Below are positions 42,639-50,963 of a DNA stretch of 64,000 nucleotides, in pieces. Positions within the stretch are counted from its first letter, which is position 1. Each line of letters begins with the position of its first letter. Source of the DNA: Arthrobacter humicola. GTDB taxonomy: Bacteria > Actinomycetota > Actinomycetes > Actinomycetales > Micrococcaceae. The notes beneath the pieces were generated by a model. The model worked only from the letters and a program-made list of their open reading frames with translations, searched no databases and was not told the DNA's origin. The translations under genes and the position numbers were made by a program. Location: the NCBI RefSeq assembly GCF_022803015.1, contig NZ_JAFKON010000008.1, positions 186,001 through 250,000 of the forward strand, given 5' to 3'.

Positions 42639-43364
42639 TCAGTGGACGGGATCCGATGTGGGGTAGTTCTCAGCCCGCCACTTGTCCCAGTAGTCGCGGA
42701 CCGCCTCCAGCTGGTGGGCCCCGAGGTCGTAGGTGGAGACGATTGCGAGGGATCCGCCGTCGGGCCGGACGTCGGCGATGGCGGGCTGGTCCGCCACGAT
42801 CAGCAGGCCGTCCCCGTGCTCGGCATAGTTGTGGACCGTCAGGCCCACCTGGTGGTTGCTGCGGAACCACACTTTGCCGGAGATTTCCTCGCCCGTGGGC
42901 AGGGTGAGCGAATACGGGTCCCCCGGCGACGGGACATCATTGAGCCCCAGTTTCTCTATCGCGGAACCGCCGGAGCCGGGCACGGAGAAGAAGAAGGTCC
43001 GGCGCTTGCCGTGCGGGTGCCGTTCCAGGGAGAAGCGCAACTGGTGGAGGAATGTCAACCAGCCCTGGGTGATGTCCTCGTCCCAGGCCGCCCACTCGGA
43101 ATTGTGGTCGATTGCCGCCCGGGTGACGCTGACCTCCGTGCCCGTGGGGACAGGTTTCAGGGTGAAAACGTCGCCGCCGTCGACCACCAGGGAGGTGTGG
43201 TCGGCGCCTTCGACCACATTGGGGCCGAAGTAGATTTCGTTGATTTCGGCCTCTTGGTCATCGGCCACCCAGCCGTGCCATTGGGCGATCTTGGCGGGTT
43301 CGCGCAGCATGGTCCAAACTTGCTGCGCGTCGGAATTGATCACAACGCTCAGATTGTTCGTCAT
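42639..43364 (-). CDS. SRPBCC (AHSA1/START-like) domain protein
   Basis: This 241-residue protein has an N-terminal SRPBCC domain: VVINSDAQQVWTMLREPAKIAQWHGW, then GGDVFTLKPVPTGTEVSVTRA, and EDITQGWLTFLHQLRF as the usual C-terminal helix of that domain. The remaining 100 residues are a less recognisable beta-rich region (SGKVWFRSNHQVGLTVHNYAEHG). It probably binds a hydrophobic ligand or acts as a stress co-chaperone-like factor. No function is assigned. It lies 33 bases upstream of tgt in the same direction and may be co-transcribed with it. Confidence 0.8.
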   Translation of the reverse strand: MTNNLSVVINSDAQQVWTMLREPAKIAQWHGWVADDQEAEINEIYFGPNVVEGADHTSLVVDGGDVFTLKPVPTGTEVSVTRAAIDHNSEWAAWDEDITQGWLTFLHQLRFSLERHPHGKRRTFFFSVPGSGGSAIEKLGLNDVPSPGDPYSLTLPTGEEISGKVWFRSNHQVGLTVHNYAEHGDGLLIVADQPAIADVRPDGGSLAIVSTYDLGAHQLEAVRDYWDKWRAENYPTSDPVH

Positions 43365-43416
43365 GGGGTGAATCTACAACTCCGTGCCCGCCACGGGTAG
43401 GGCCCAACGCTAGACC

Positions 43417-44499
43417 TCAGGCGCGGACCGATTCGAGCTCGTTGGCGATCCGGCGTTCCAGCTCAACGGTGCCGATCGTTTCGGAGCCGCCGTGCGCGCG
43501 CAGGAACAGGAGCGCCTCGAGCCGCAGCAGGCGCCAGTCGCGTTCCGCATCCTGGTTCGCGTTGTCGATCGAGCGGAAGATTTCCTTGTCGTACAGGTTG
43601 GGCTCGTTGAGCGAGCGCTGGCGCACCTTGGCGTTGATCCTGGCCTTGAACGGGTCCGTTTCCATGGCCTCCGGCGCGCGGAGCAGTTTCTCGTAGATCC
43701 CGGCGCGCTGGTCCTGACCCAGCTGGCGGCAGATGTAGCTGGAGAGCGCCAGCGATGACTCCACGGAGGCCCAGCGGTCGGGGTTGCCGTCGAACGGCAG
43801 GACGTTGAGCAGGTCCGCGACCGCCAGGGCGTTGTCGGGGTCCTTGAGGGTGACGAAGAGCTCGTGCGCGAGGTCGCTGAGATCCTTCAGGCAGCTCCCG
43901 GACTTGGTGTTGATGCCCTTGGCGAGCCGTTCACTGAGCAGGAGCACCCCGACGGCGCCCGGATGGGCCTCGGCCGCGGCCTCCACCACCGACTCCGGCG
44001 TGCCGTCGGGTGCCGGGATGAGCGCCAGGTCCGCTTCGCTGGGTCCGCTCACGGCGGGGGGCGCAACAGGCTGGGGAGGAACGACGACGGCGGCGGCCGC
44101 CGTATTGTCGGGCCCGGCAGCGTCGGAGCCAGGTGCGTCGGACCCAGCAGTGTCGGATTCAGCTGCGTCGGGCCCAGGTGCGACCGGCTCAGCCTCGTCC
44201 GGCGCGGGGGCGCCGAAATCGGAAGGAGCTGGCGTGCCGGTCGCGCCGCCGTCGGACGCCGGGGTGCCGGCCCCGGCGTCGTCCGTAACGCGGACCAGTG
44301 ATCCCGCCGCGATCCGCAGCACACCGCCACCGCTGAGGGTCGCCAACACCATGGCGGGAGTCCCAAAGTCGTCGGTTTCGACATCCACGCGATGGATCTC
44401 GGCGGAGCGGTTTCCGTCGGGCAGAATCAGGTGGTCACCGGCCCGCAGAGATCCAGCCTGCTGTTCACTGTAGTTCCGGGAGGCTGGGGGGTGGGTCAT
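43417..44499 (-). CDS. Hypothetical protein with an acidic Pro/Ala linker
   Basis: I do not recognise the family with confidence. This 360-residue protein has three parts. Residues 1-75 form a beta-rich domain (LRAGDHLILPDGNRSAEIHRV). Residues about 75-150 are low-complexity Ala/Pro/Asp/Gly with short repeats such as DAAESDTAGSDAPGSDAAG. The C-terminal 200 residues are helical and fairly charged (DLAHELFVTLKDPDNALAVADLL) and end with ETIGTVELERRIANELE. There is no signal peptide or membrane segment. It lies 53 bp upstream of the SRPBCC gene. Confidence 0.7.
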   Translation of the reverse strand: MTHPPASRNYSEQQAGSLRAGDHLILPDGNRSAEIHRVDVETDDFGTPAMVLATLSGGGVLRIAAGSLVRVTDDAGAGTPASDGGATGTPAPSDFGAPAPDEAEPVAPGPDAAESDTAGSDAPGSDAAGPDNTAAAAVVVPPQPVAPPAVSGPSEADLALIPAPDGTPESVVEAAAEAHPGAVGVLLLSERLAKGINTKSGSCLKDLSDLAHELFVTLKDPDNALAVADLLNVLPFDGNPDRWASVESSLALSSYICRQLGQDQRAGIYEKLLRAPEAMETDPFKARINAKVRQRSLNEPNLYDKEIFRSIDNANQDAERDWRLLRLEALLFLRAHGGSETIGTVELERRIANELESVRA

Positions 44500-44561
44500 C
44501 GGGAGTCCTTAAAGTTCTCTTGCGGTCCGCCCAACAGTCTACAAAATCGGCCGCACGAAGT

Positions 44562-44593
44562 CGGGGACGCAGGGGAGCCCCCGAGAGTCCCCG
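44562..44593 (-). terminator. Hairpin downstream of the Nudix-like gene
   Basis: CGGGGAC (44562-44568) pairs with GTCCCCG (44587-44593), and an inner GGG/CCC pairing is possible. It is 27 bases past the stop of the gene at 44620. The T-run (GATTTTG on the minus strand) is about 15 bases away, so it is weak as a Rho-independent terminator. Confidence 0.4.
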
Positions 44594-44619
44594 GCCGGCG
44601 CCGGGCCCAAGGGAACCGG

Positions 44620-45159
44620 CTAGTTGCCGACTCCCGCGAAAGCCAGGGCCTGCCGGATCAGGGCCCCCCGGCCGCCGCTGAATTCGAGCTGCACGTCCGT
44701 GCCCATGACCTCCTGCGGGGTCATCCAGGTCAGCTCAAGGGCGTCCTGCCGTGGGGAGCATTCGCCGGTCACAGGAATGATGTACGCCAGGGCAACGGCG
44801 TGCTGGCGGTCGTCCGTGAAGCCGGTATGGGACGGCGACGGGAAGTACTCGGCCACGGTGAACGGCACCGGGCTGACCGGAAGCTGCGGGAAGGCGAGCG
44901 GGCCCAGGTCCTTCTCCATGTGGCGGAGCAGGGCGGCGCGGATGGTCTCGCGGTAGAGAACGCGGCCGGACACCAGGGACCGGACCATGGTGCCGTCCTC
45001 GTCGGCCTGCAGGAGGGTGCCGACCTCGTTCACGAACCCTAGGGGGTCCAGCCGGACCGGAACGGCCTCGACATAGACCATCGGCAGCCTGCCCCGCGCT
45101 TCGAACAGGTCGTCGTCGGAGAGCCAGCCGGGATTCGGGTCAGGGGTGCGCACATTCAT
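44620..45159 (-). CDS. Nudix-like protein of the DUF4916 group
   Basis: This 179-residue protein resembles the DUF4916 branch of Nudix-fold proteins: MVYVEAVPVRLDPLGFVNEVGTLLQADEDGTMVRSLVSGRVL followed by RETIRAALLRHMEKDLGP and LELTWMTPQEVMG. The position of the Nudix box holds no canonical GX5EX7REUXEEXGU motif, so hydrolase activity is doubtful. It is a single-gene unit between the hypothetical protein gene and the PucR gene. The function is unknown. Confidence 0.75.
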   Translation of the reverse strand: MNVRTPDPNPGWLSDDDLFEARGRLPMVYVEAVPVRLDPLGFVNEVGTLLQADEDGTMVRSLVSGRVLYRETIRAALLRHMEKDLGPLAFPQLPVSPVPFTVAEYFPSPSHTGFTDDRQHAVALAYIIPVTGECSPRQDALELTWMTPQEVMGTDVQLEFSGGRGALIRQALAFAGVGN

Positions 45160-45197
45160 GGTTAAGTTCTACCCCATCCCGTCCCCGAACCCCGGCG

Positions 45198-46391
45198 TCA
45201 CGCCCAAGCGACGACGAGCCGGGCCGTCTGCGCCGGGACCGCCAGGTCCACGCCTGTCAGATCCTGAAAGCGGCTGATCCGGTTGAGGATGGTGTTGCGG
45301 TGGCAGAAGAGCTGCTGCGCTGTCGCCGTAATGCTCCCTGTTTCCAAGTAATGCTGGACGGTTTCTTTCAGCCGCTCCCGTTCGCCGCCGCGGCACCCGG
45401 ACAGGCCGGCCTCAAGGTCGGCCAGCAGGTCCAGGCCGACGTCGAGCATTTGCTGCTTGGCCAGCCGGGCCCAGGCGGCCTCCGCTGACAGGGGCCCGGA
45501 ATCGGAAGGCCGCAGCAGGGAGGCGAGGCTTCCGGCCGTGCGGGCGGCCGCGGGCAGCGCCCGCAGCCCGGCGACGCCCGGAACATAACCGCATGGGATG
45601 TCGGTCAACGCGGCGGGAACAGAGTGCCGGGCGCCGTCCCGGTATGGCGGGAGCGGCCAGAACGCGTAGGTGTTCCCACCGAATTCGTGGACGAAGAACC
45701 GGCTGCGAGTCTGTTGCCCGGAGCCCAGGCTGGTCGCGGCCGTTCGGAGACTCACTGCTGCGTCGCCACTGGCCGCCACGAGTCCGAAGCGGGCGGTCGA
45801 GTCCACGCCGAGGGCGGCGGCGACCTGGCTGACGGTCTCCGCGGTGGGGCTAGCCTGGTTGAAGAGCCGGGCAATGAATTCGCGGCGGATGCTGGACTCC
45901 TCCTGGGCCATCCGCACGCGTTCGGTCAGATAGCTCGTGTGGGTGCGCGTGGCGAATTGGTCCACGACGCGCCAGACCCTGTCCACACTGGATGCCAGCA
46001 GCGCGGCGTCCTCGGCATCGGCGATCTGCAGCAGGCCTTCCCAGATGATGCTGAAGTCCAGCCGGACGGCCGAGATGAGCGCCTCCGGCGGGATGCCGGC
46101 CCGGGCGCGTTTGGCGCCCAGATCGGCAGCAAATTCGAGGAGCGACTCCATCGCCGGACCAAGGGTGGACTGCTGCCGGAGTTCCTGTCCGCGCAGCCCG
46201 TCCACCAAGCGCCTGAATGTTTCGCGCGCAGTCACTTCGAGATCGCCGGAGCCCACCTGTTTTTCGGCATACTCGGGGATGTCACGGACCCTCGCCGTAA
46301 ATGTTTCGGCCAGCGTGTCCAGCCGCCCGTGGAGCAGCTCCACCAGTTCGGCCCAGCGCAGGGAATCACCCGGCGAATGAAAATTGTGCAT
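45198..46391 (-). CDS. PucR/CdaR-family transcriptional regulator
   Basis: This 397-residue regulator has a C-terminal PucR helix-turn-helix (HYLETGSITATAQQLFCHRNTILNRISRFQDLTG), a middle GGDEF-like/CdaR dimerisation region and an N-terminal sensor helix bundle (LLHGRLDTLAETFTARVRD). Family members activate purine, amino-acid or other nitrogen-source genes. The gene is divergent from the transporter/ThDP/aldehyde dehydrogenase/amidohydrolase operon and should control it. The effector is presumably the operon substrate. Confidence 0.88.
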   Translation of the reverse strand: MHNFHSPGDSLRWAELVELLHGRLDTLAETFTARVRDIPEYAEKQVGSGDLEVTARETFRRLVDGLRGQELRQQSTLGPAMESLLEFAADLGAKRARAGIPPEALISAVRLDFSIIWEGLLQIADAEDAALLASSVDRVWRVVDQFATRTHTSYLTERVRMAQEESSIRREFIARLFNQASPTAETVSQVAAALGVDSTARFGLVAASGDAAVSLRTAATSLGSGQQTRSRFFVHEFGGNTYAFWPLPPYRDGARHSVPAALTDIPCGYVPGVAGLRALPAAARTAGSLASLLRPSDSGPLSAEAAWARLAKQQMLDVGLDLLADLEAGLSGCRGGERERLKETVQHYLETGSITATAQQLFCHRNTILNRISRFQDLTGVDLAVPAQTARLVVAWA

Positions 46392-46428
46392 TCACACATT
46401 TTAGGCATGGAAATGCGTGATGCAATGC
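46388..46428. promoter_or_regulatory. Cluster of GCAT/ATGC half-sites before the MHS operon
   Basis: GCAT occurs at 46388 and 46405, and ATGC at 46413, 46420 and 46425, including the palindrome GCAT-ggaa-ATGC (46405-46416). The cluster begins at the PucR start codon. It is a candidate PucR operator by position only. Confidence 0.35.
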
Positions 46429-46544
46429 TAGTTTTTTGGACGAAATGTACTGGCAGAATGGAACAAGAGAAACCGGGTGAGCGCAGTCACACCCCGTCGG
46501 CCTTATCGGCCGGTTCCATCCCTTCCGCATTATTTGGAGTAATC

Positions 46545-47882
46545 ATGGCAAGCAGCGCAAGCAACGCCACCACCACCGCCAGTCCGCAGTTGCCCCGGGT
46601 TGTCGATGAGAGCGTGGCCAAGAAAGTCGCCCTCGCGGCCCTCGTCGGAACGGCGCTGGAGTGGTACGACTTCTTCCTGTTCACCACGGCCGCAGCGCTG
46701 GTGTTCAACGCGCAGTACTTCGTGTCCCAGGACCCCTTCGTCTCGGCCATGAGCTCCTTTGCCACCCTGGCCGTGGGCTTCGTGGCCCGCCCGATCGGCG
46801 GCTTCATCTTCGGGGCCCTGGGGGACAAGGTGGGGCGCAAGAAGATCCTGATGGTCACCATCGTGGGCATCGGCCTCGTGACCGGGCTCATCGGCCTGCT
46901 CCCGAACTACATGACGATCGGCGTCGCGGCCCCCATTCTGCTGGTTGCCCTGCGCATCCTGCAGGGCCTCGCCGTCGGCGGCGAGTGGAGCGGCGCGGTG
47001 ATCATCGCAGTCGAAAACGCCCCGGTTGCCAAGCGCGCCCGCTACGCTGCCCTCCCGCAGCTCGGCTCGCCTATCGGCACCATCCTGTCCTCCGGCGGCT
47101 TCTTCGGAATGCTCTACCTGGTGGGCCAAGCCAACTTCGATGCCTGGGGCTGGCGCATCCCGTTCATCGCGGCGATCCCGCTGCTGGCCATCTCGATGTG
47201 GATCCGCAGCAAGCTCAGCGAGTCCCCGGAATTCGAAGCCCTCATGGAGTCCGGCGAGACCGAGCACGCCCCCATCCGCGGCGTCCTGACGAAGAGCTGG
47301 CGCCAGATCCTGGTGGGCATGTGCTCGGCGCTGCTGGGCATCGGCGGCTTCTACCTCATCACCAGCTTCGTAGTCTTCTACGGCACCAAGGTGCTCAAGA
47401 TGCCCTACGAAACCTTGCTTCTCGGCTCGCTCCTCGCTGCCGTCTTCGAAATCTTCGCCCTGATCTGGGCCGGGCGCATGGGCGAGAAATACGGTGCCAG
47501 CAAGGTCATCCTCTGGGGCGGCATCGCATCCGCCGTCATCGCCGTGCCGGTCTTCCTGGCCATCGACACCGCCAACCCCGCCCTGGTCATCATCGCCATG
47601 ATCATCGGCGTGTGCACCCTGTCCATCCCTTACGCGGTGTCCGGAACGGCCCTGACCGCACTCTTCGCCACAAAGGTCCGGTACACCGGCGTCGCCATCA
47701 CCTCCAACAGCGCGGGCGTCATCTCCGGCTTCGTGCCGCTGATCGCCACCGCCCTCGTGGCCGCCAATGGCAACTCATTCTGGCCCGGCGCCATCATCTT
47801 GCTGGTGGTGTCCGTATTGACCGCGCTGTCCGGCATTTTCCTCCCCGCACTGAGTATCGAAGAAAAGGGAATGAAGCATTGA
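46545..47882 (+). CDS. MFS transporter, metabolite:H+ symporter (MHS) family
   Basis: This 445-residue protein has 12 predicted membrane segments and the MHS entry motif GTALEWYDFFLFTTAAALVF. Further family loops are GALGDKVGRKKIL and LQGLAVGGEWSGAVIIAVENA. It is expected to import an organic acid or amino-acid-like compound with protons. The ATG at 46545 has TTTGGAG spaced six bases upstream. It is the first gene of the five-gene operon; its stop overlaps the TTG start of the ThDP enzyme. The substrate is probably that of the hydrolases downstream. Confidence 0.9.
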   Translation: MASSASNATTTASPQLPRVVDESVAKKVALAALVGTALEWYDFFLFTTAAALVFNAQYFVSQDPFVSAMSSFATLAVGFVARPIGGFIFGALGDKVGRKKILMVTIVGIGLVTGLIGLLPNYMTIGVAAPILLVALRILQGLAVGGEWSGAVIIAVENAPVAKRARYAALPQLGSPIGTILSSGGFFGMLYLVGQANFDAWGWRIPFIAAIPLLAISMWIRSKLSESPEFEALMESGETEHAPIRGVLTKSWRQILVGMCSALLGIGGFYLITSFVVFYGTKVLKMPYETLLLGSLLAAVFEIFALIWAGRMGEKYGASKVILWGGIASAVIAVPVFLAIDTANPALVIIAMIIGVCTLSIPYAVSGTALTALFATKVRYTGVAITSNSAGVISGFVPLIATALVAANGNSFWPGAIILLVVSVLTALSGIFLPALSIEEKGMKH

Positions 47883-49504
47883 GTACAACAACCACCGCCG
47901 GGCACCTGATTGTTGCCCAGCTGGAACGAGCCGGTATCCAGCGCGTCTACGGTGTTCCCGGGGAGAGCTTCCTGGATGTGCTGGACGGCTTGCACGGATC
48001 CTCCATTGAAACCGTGGTGACCCGCCACGAAGGCGGCGCCGGGTTCATGGCCCTCGCCGAAGGCCGGCTCACGGAGCTTCCGGGCGTGGCCATGGTGACC
48101 CGTGGCCCCGGTGCAGCCAACGCCTTCATCGCCATCCACACCGCGCACCAGGACGCCACCCCGATGATCCTGTTCGTGGGCCTCATCCCGGTCGCGGACC
48201 GCGGCCGGGAGTCGTTCCAGGAATTCGAAATCAACGCCTGGTTCGGCAGCACCGCCAAGAAAGTCGTGACGCTCGACGACGCCGCCTCCGCCGCCCGCGT
48301 GGTTGACGACGCCATCTTCACAGCACTCAGCGGCCGGCCGGGACCCGTGGTGATCGGCCTGCCCGAAGACGTGCTGGTCCACGCGATCGAATCGGCCACG
48401 GTGGAGCCCCGGACCGTCGCCCGGACTGAACCTGCAGCAGCCGATCTCGCCGGCCTCGAGACGCGCCTGGCCGCGTCCAGGAAACCCCTGATCGTGGTGG
48501 GCGGCGAAGGCTGGGACCAGGCATCCTCCGACGCGCTGGCCGGCTGGGCCACCCGCCACGGCGTCCCGGTGCTCGCAGACTTCCGCGCCTACGACGCCGT
48601 CCCGCACAACAGCGACGCCTACGCCGGCTACCTCGGCTACGCCCGCAGCGACGCCAACGCCCGCCGCCTCGACGAGGCCGACCTGCTGGTCTTCGTCGGC
48701 TGCGTCCGCGCCGACGTGCTCTCCGACGGCTACAAGCGCGGACTGGATGCCGTCACCGTCGTCGCCCACCCCGGCGCCGATCTGCTCGGCCACTTCGGCC
48801 GGCTGGACCAGCACATCCCGGCCCACGTCGCGTCCTTCGCCAACGCACTCGCCGCCACGGAATCCGCGGTGGAACCCGCGGCCGGCTGGCTGACCGGGGC
48901 CCGCGCGGACTACGAAAAATTCTCCACCGCGCAGCCGGATGGAGGCACGGGGGTGGACCTCGCCGTCGTCATGGAAATCCTCAAGCAGGAAATGGACGAC
49001 GACGCCGTCATCACCTACGGGGCCGGGAACCACTCGCTGTGGCCGGCCCGCTACCTGAAGCACAACACCGCGAACTCACTCGCCGCACCCCGCAACGGGG
49101 CCATGGGCATGGGGATCCCGGCGGCGGTGGCTGCATCCCTGGCCTACCCCGGCCGCCAGGTGATTTCCGTGGCCGGTGACGGTTGCTTCATGATGAACGG
49201 CCAGGAAATGGCCACGGCCATGGGCCACGGCGGGAAGTTCATCGCCCTCGTGGTGGACAACGGCATCTTCGCCACGATCCGTGAGCACCAGGAAGGCCAC
49301 TACCCGGGCCGGCCCTCGGGCACACACATGACCAACCCGGACTTCGCCGCACTGGCCCGGTCCTACGGCGGCTACGGCGAACGGGTCGAGACGGCAGAGG
49401 ACTTCGGCGCCGCTTTCCGCCGTGCCGTCGACTCCGGGCTGCCGGCAGTCCTGCACCTCCCGCAGGACCCCACCACCCGCTCGCCCAAGACCGCCAGCAA
49501 CTGA
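47879..49504 (+). CDS. ThDP-dependent enzyme (acetolactate synthase/2-oxoacid decarboxylase-like)
   Basis: This 541-residue protein has the three-domain layout of the acetolactate synthase family. The catalytic Glu lies in TRHEGGAGFMALAEGR near residue 48. The ThDP motif GDGCFMMNGQEMATAM ends at LVVDNGIF. Regulatory partners of true acetolactate synthase are absent, so a decarboxylase or lyase role is more likely. The start is TTG at 47879, which overlaps the transporter stop as TTGA with AAGGGA upstream. Its neighbour is an aldehyde dehydrogenase, so it may convert a 2-oxoacid to an aldehyde that the dehydrogenase oxidises. Its substrate is unknown. Confidence 0.85.
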   Translation: MSTTTTAGHLIVAQLERAGIQRVYGVPGESFLDVLDGLHGSSIETVVTRHEGGAGFMALAEGRLTELPGVAMVTRGPGAANAFIAIHTAHQDATPMILFVGLIPVADRGRESFQEFEINAWFGSTAKKVVTLDDAASAARVVDDAIFTALSGRPGPVVIGLPEDVLVHAIESATVEPRTVARTEPAAADLAGLETRLAASRKPLIVVGGEGWDQASSDALAGWATRHGVPVLADFRAYDAVPHNSDAYAGYLGYARSDANARRLDEADLLVFVGCVRADVLSDGYKRGLDAVTVVAHPGADLLGHFGRLDQHIPAHVASFANALAATESAVEPAAGWLTGARADYEKFSTAQPDGGTGVDLAVVMEILKQEMDDDAVITYGAGNHSLWPARYLKHNTANSLAAPRNGAMGMGIPAAVAASLAYPGRQVISVAGDGCFMMNGQEMATAMGHGGKFIALVVDNGIFATIREHQEGHYPGRPSGTHMTNPDFAALARSYGGYGERVETAEDFGAAFRRAVDSGLPAVLHLPQDPTTRSPKTASN

Positions 49505-49516
49505 CCGGAGCCTGTC

Positions 49517-50944
49517 ATGATCACCCTGCACAACATCATCAACGGTGAGATCGTCCAAGGCAGCGCCGCAGACGGTTCAGCCGCTGCCGCCCTGCCCTTC
49601 TTCGACCCCGCCACCGGAGTCCAGCTCGGCACCGCCCCGGACAGCGACGCCGCCACCGTGGACCGCGCCTTCCAGGCCGCCCACACCGCCTTCCAGAGCT
49701 ACAAGCGGACCACCCCGGCCGAACGCCAAGCCATGATGCTCAAACTCGCCGACCTCATCGAAGCCAACGTCGACAGGCTCCTCGACGCCGAGGTGGCCTG
49801 CACCGGCAAGCCTCGCCAGGTGACCCGCGAGATCGAGATCCTCCGCGGCGCCGACCAGCTGCGCTTCTTTGCCGGCGCCTGCCGCGTGGTGTCCGGGACC
49901 GCCCAGACCGAATACGTCCACGGCTTTTCCTCCACCGTCCGGCGTGAACCCCTCGGCGTGGTCGCCCAGATCACCCCGTGGAACTACCCGTTCATGATGG
50001 CCATCTGGAAGATCGGACCGGCGCTCGCCGCCGGCAACACGCTTGTCCTGAAGCCGGCGGACACCACCCCCTGGTCCACCCTGGTCCTGGGCGAGCTGGC
50101 GCAGGAGGCCTACCCGGCCGGCGTCGTGAACGTCATCTGCGGTGGCCGAGGGACCGGTGCCGCCATGGTGGATCACGAGATCCCGGAAATGGTGTCCATC
50201 ACCGGCTCTACCCGGGCCGGGGCGCAGGTGATGTCCGCGGCGTCGAAGACCCTCAAGGACGTCCACCTGGAACTCGGCGGCAAGGCACCGGCGATCGTTT
50301 TCGCCGACACCGACATTGACCTGGCGGCCAGGGAGATCGCGCTCGGTGCGTTCTTCAACGCCGGGCAGGACTGCACCGCCGTGACCCGTGTGCTCGTCGA
50401 GGACTCCATCCACCAGGAGTTCGGCGCCGCGCTCGCCGCGGCAGCCGCAGCGCTGCAGGTGGGCGGCGACGCCGCGGACCTGGGCCCGCTGAACAGCGCC
50501 GCCCAGCTTGACCGGGTGGAAGGCTTCATGTCCCGGTTGCCCGCGAACGCCAGGGTCCTGGCCGGAGGCAAGCGGACGGGCGCCGGCTTCCACTTCGAAC
50601 CCACCGTCATCGACGGGGTGTTCCAGGCCGACGAGGTGGTCTGCGAGGAAATCTTTGGACCCGTCGTCACCATCCAGCCCTTCCGGGACGAGGCCGAAGC
50701 CTTGGAGCTGGCCAACGGGACCAAGTACGCGCTGGCCTCCAGCGTCTGGTCCAACAACCACGGAGTGGTTACCCGGGTCTCCAATGAGCTGGACTTCGGC
50801 GCCGTCTGGATCAACTGCCACCAGGTGATCCCGGCCGAGGCACCGCACGGCGGTTTCAAGCACTCCGGGACAGGCAAGGACCTCTCCGTCTTTGGCCTGG
50901 AGGACTACACCCGCATCAAGTCAGTCACCACCTCCCACCGCTAA
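49517..50944 (+). CDS. Aldehyde dehydrogenase, aminobutyraldehyde/betaine aldehyde-like
   Basis: This 475-residue NAD-dependent aldehyde dehydrogenase has TPWNYPFMMAIWK, ITGSTRAG, the catalytic Glu in ELGGKAPAIVF and the nucleophilic Cys in AGQDCTAVTR. It resembles the dehydrogenase at 13376 in the GQDCTA context, though the two differ widely elsewhere. It lies 12 bp after the ThDP gene and 19 bp before the amidohydrolase. It would oxidise the aldehyde formed in this pathway to its acid. Confidence 0.9.
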   Translation: MITLHNIINGEIVQGSAADGSAAAALPFFDPATGVQLGTAPDSDAATVDRAFQAAHTAFQSYKRTTPAERQAMMLKLADLIEANVDRLLDAEVACTGKPRQVTREIEILRGADQLRFFAGACRVVSGTAQTEYVHGFSSTVRREPLGVVAQITPWNYPFMMAIWKIGPALAAGNTLVLKPADTTPWSTLVLGELAQEAYPAGVVNVICGGRGTGAAMVDHEIPEMVSITGSTRAGAQVMSAASKTLKDVHLELGGKAPAIVFADTDIDLAAREIALGAFFNAGQDCTAVTRVLVEDSIHQEFGAALAAAAAALQVGGDAADLGPLNSAAQLDRVEGFMSRLPANARVLAGGKRTGAGFHFEPTVIDGVFQADEVVCEEIFGPVVTIQPFRDEAEALELANGTKYALASSVWSNNHGVVTRVSNELDFGAVWINCHQVIPAEAPHGGFKHSGTGKDLSVFGLEDYTRIKSVTTSHR

Positions 50945-50963
50945 AGAACCACGTAGGTAACCC

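Noticed and set aside
46661-47878. Upstream extension of the ThDP enzyme frame through the transporter gene
   Set aside because: The extension is out of frame with a real transporter and composed of Arg/Pro/His; the TTG at 47879 with AAGGGA before it fits the family N-terminus.
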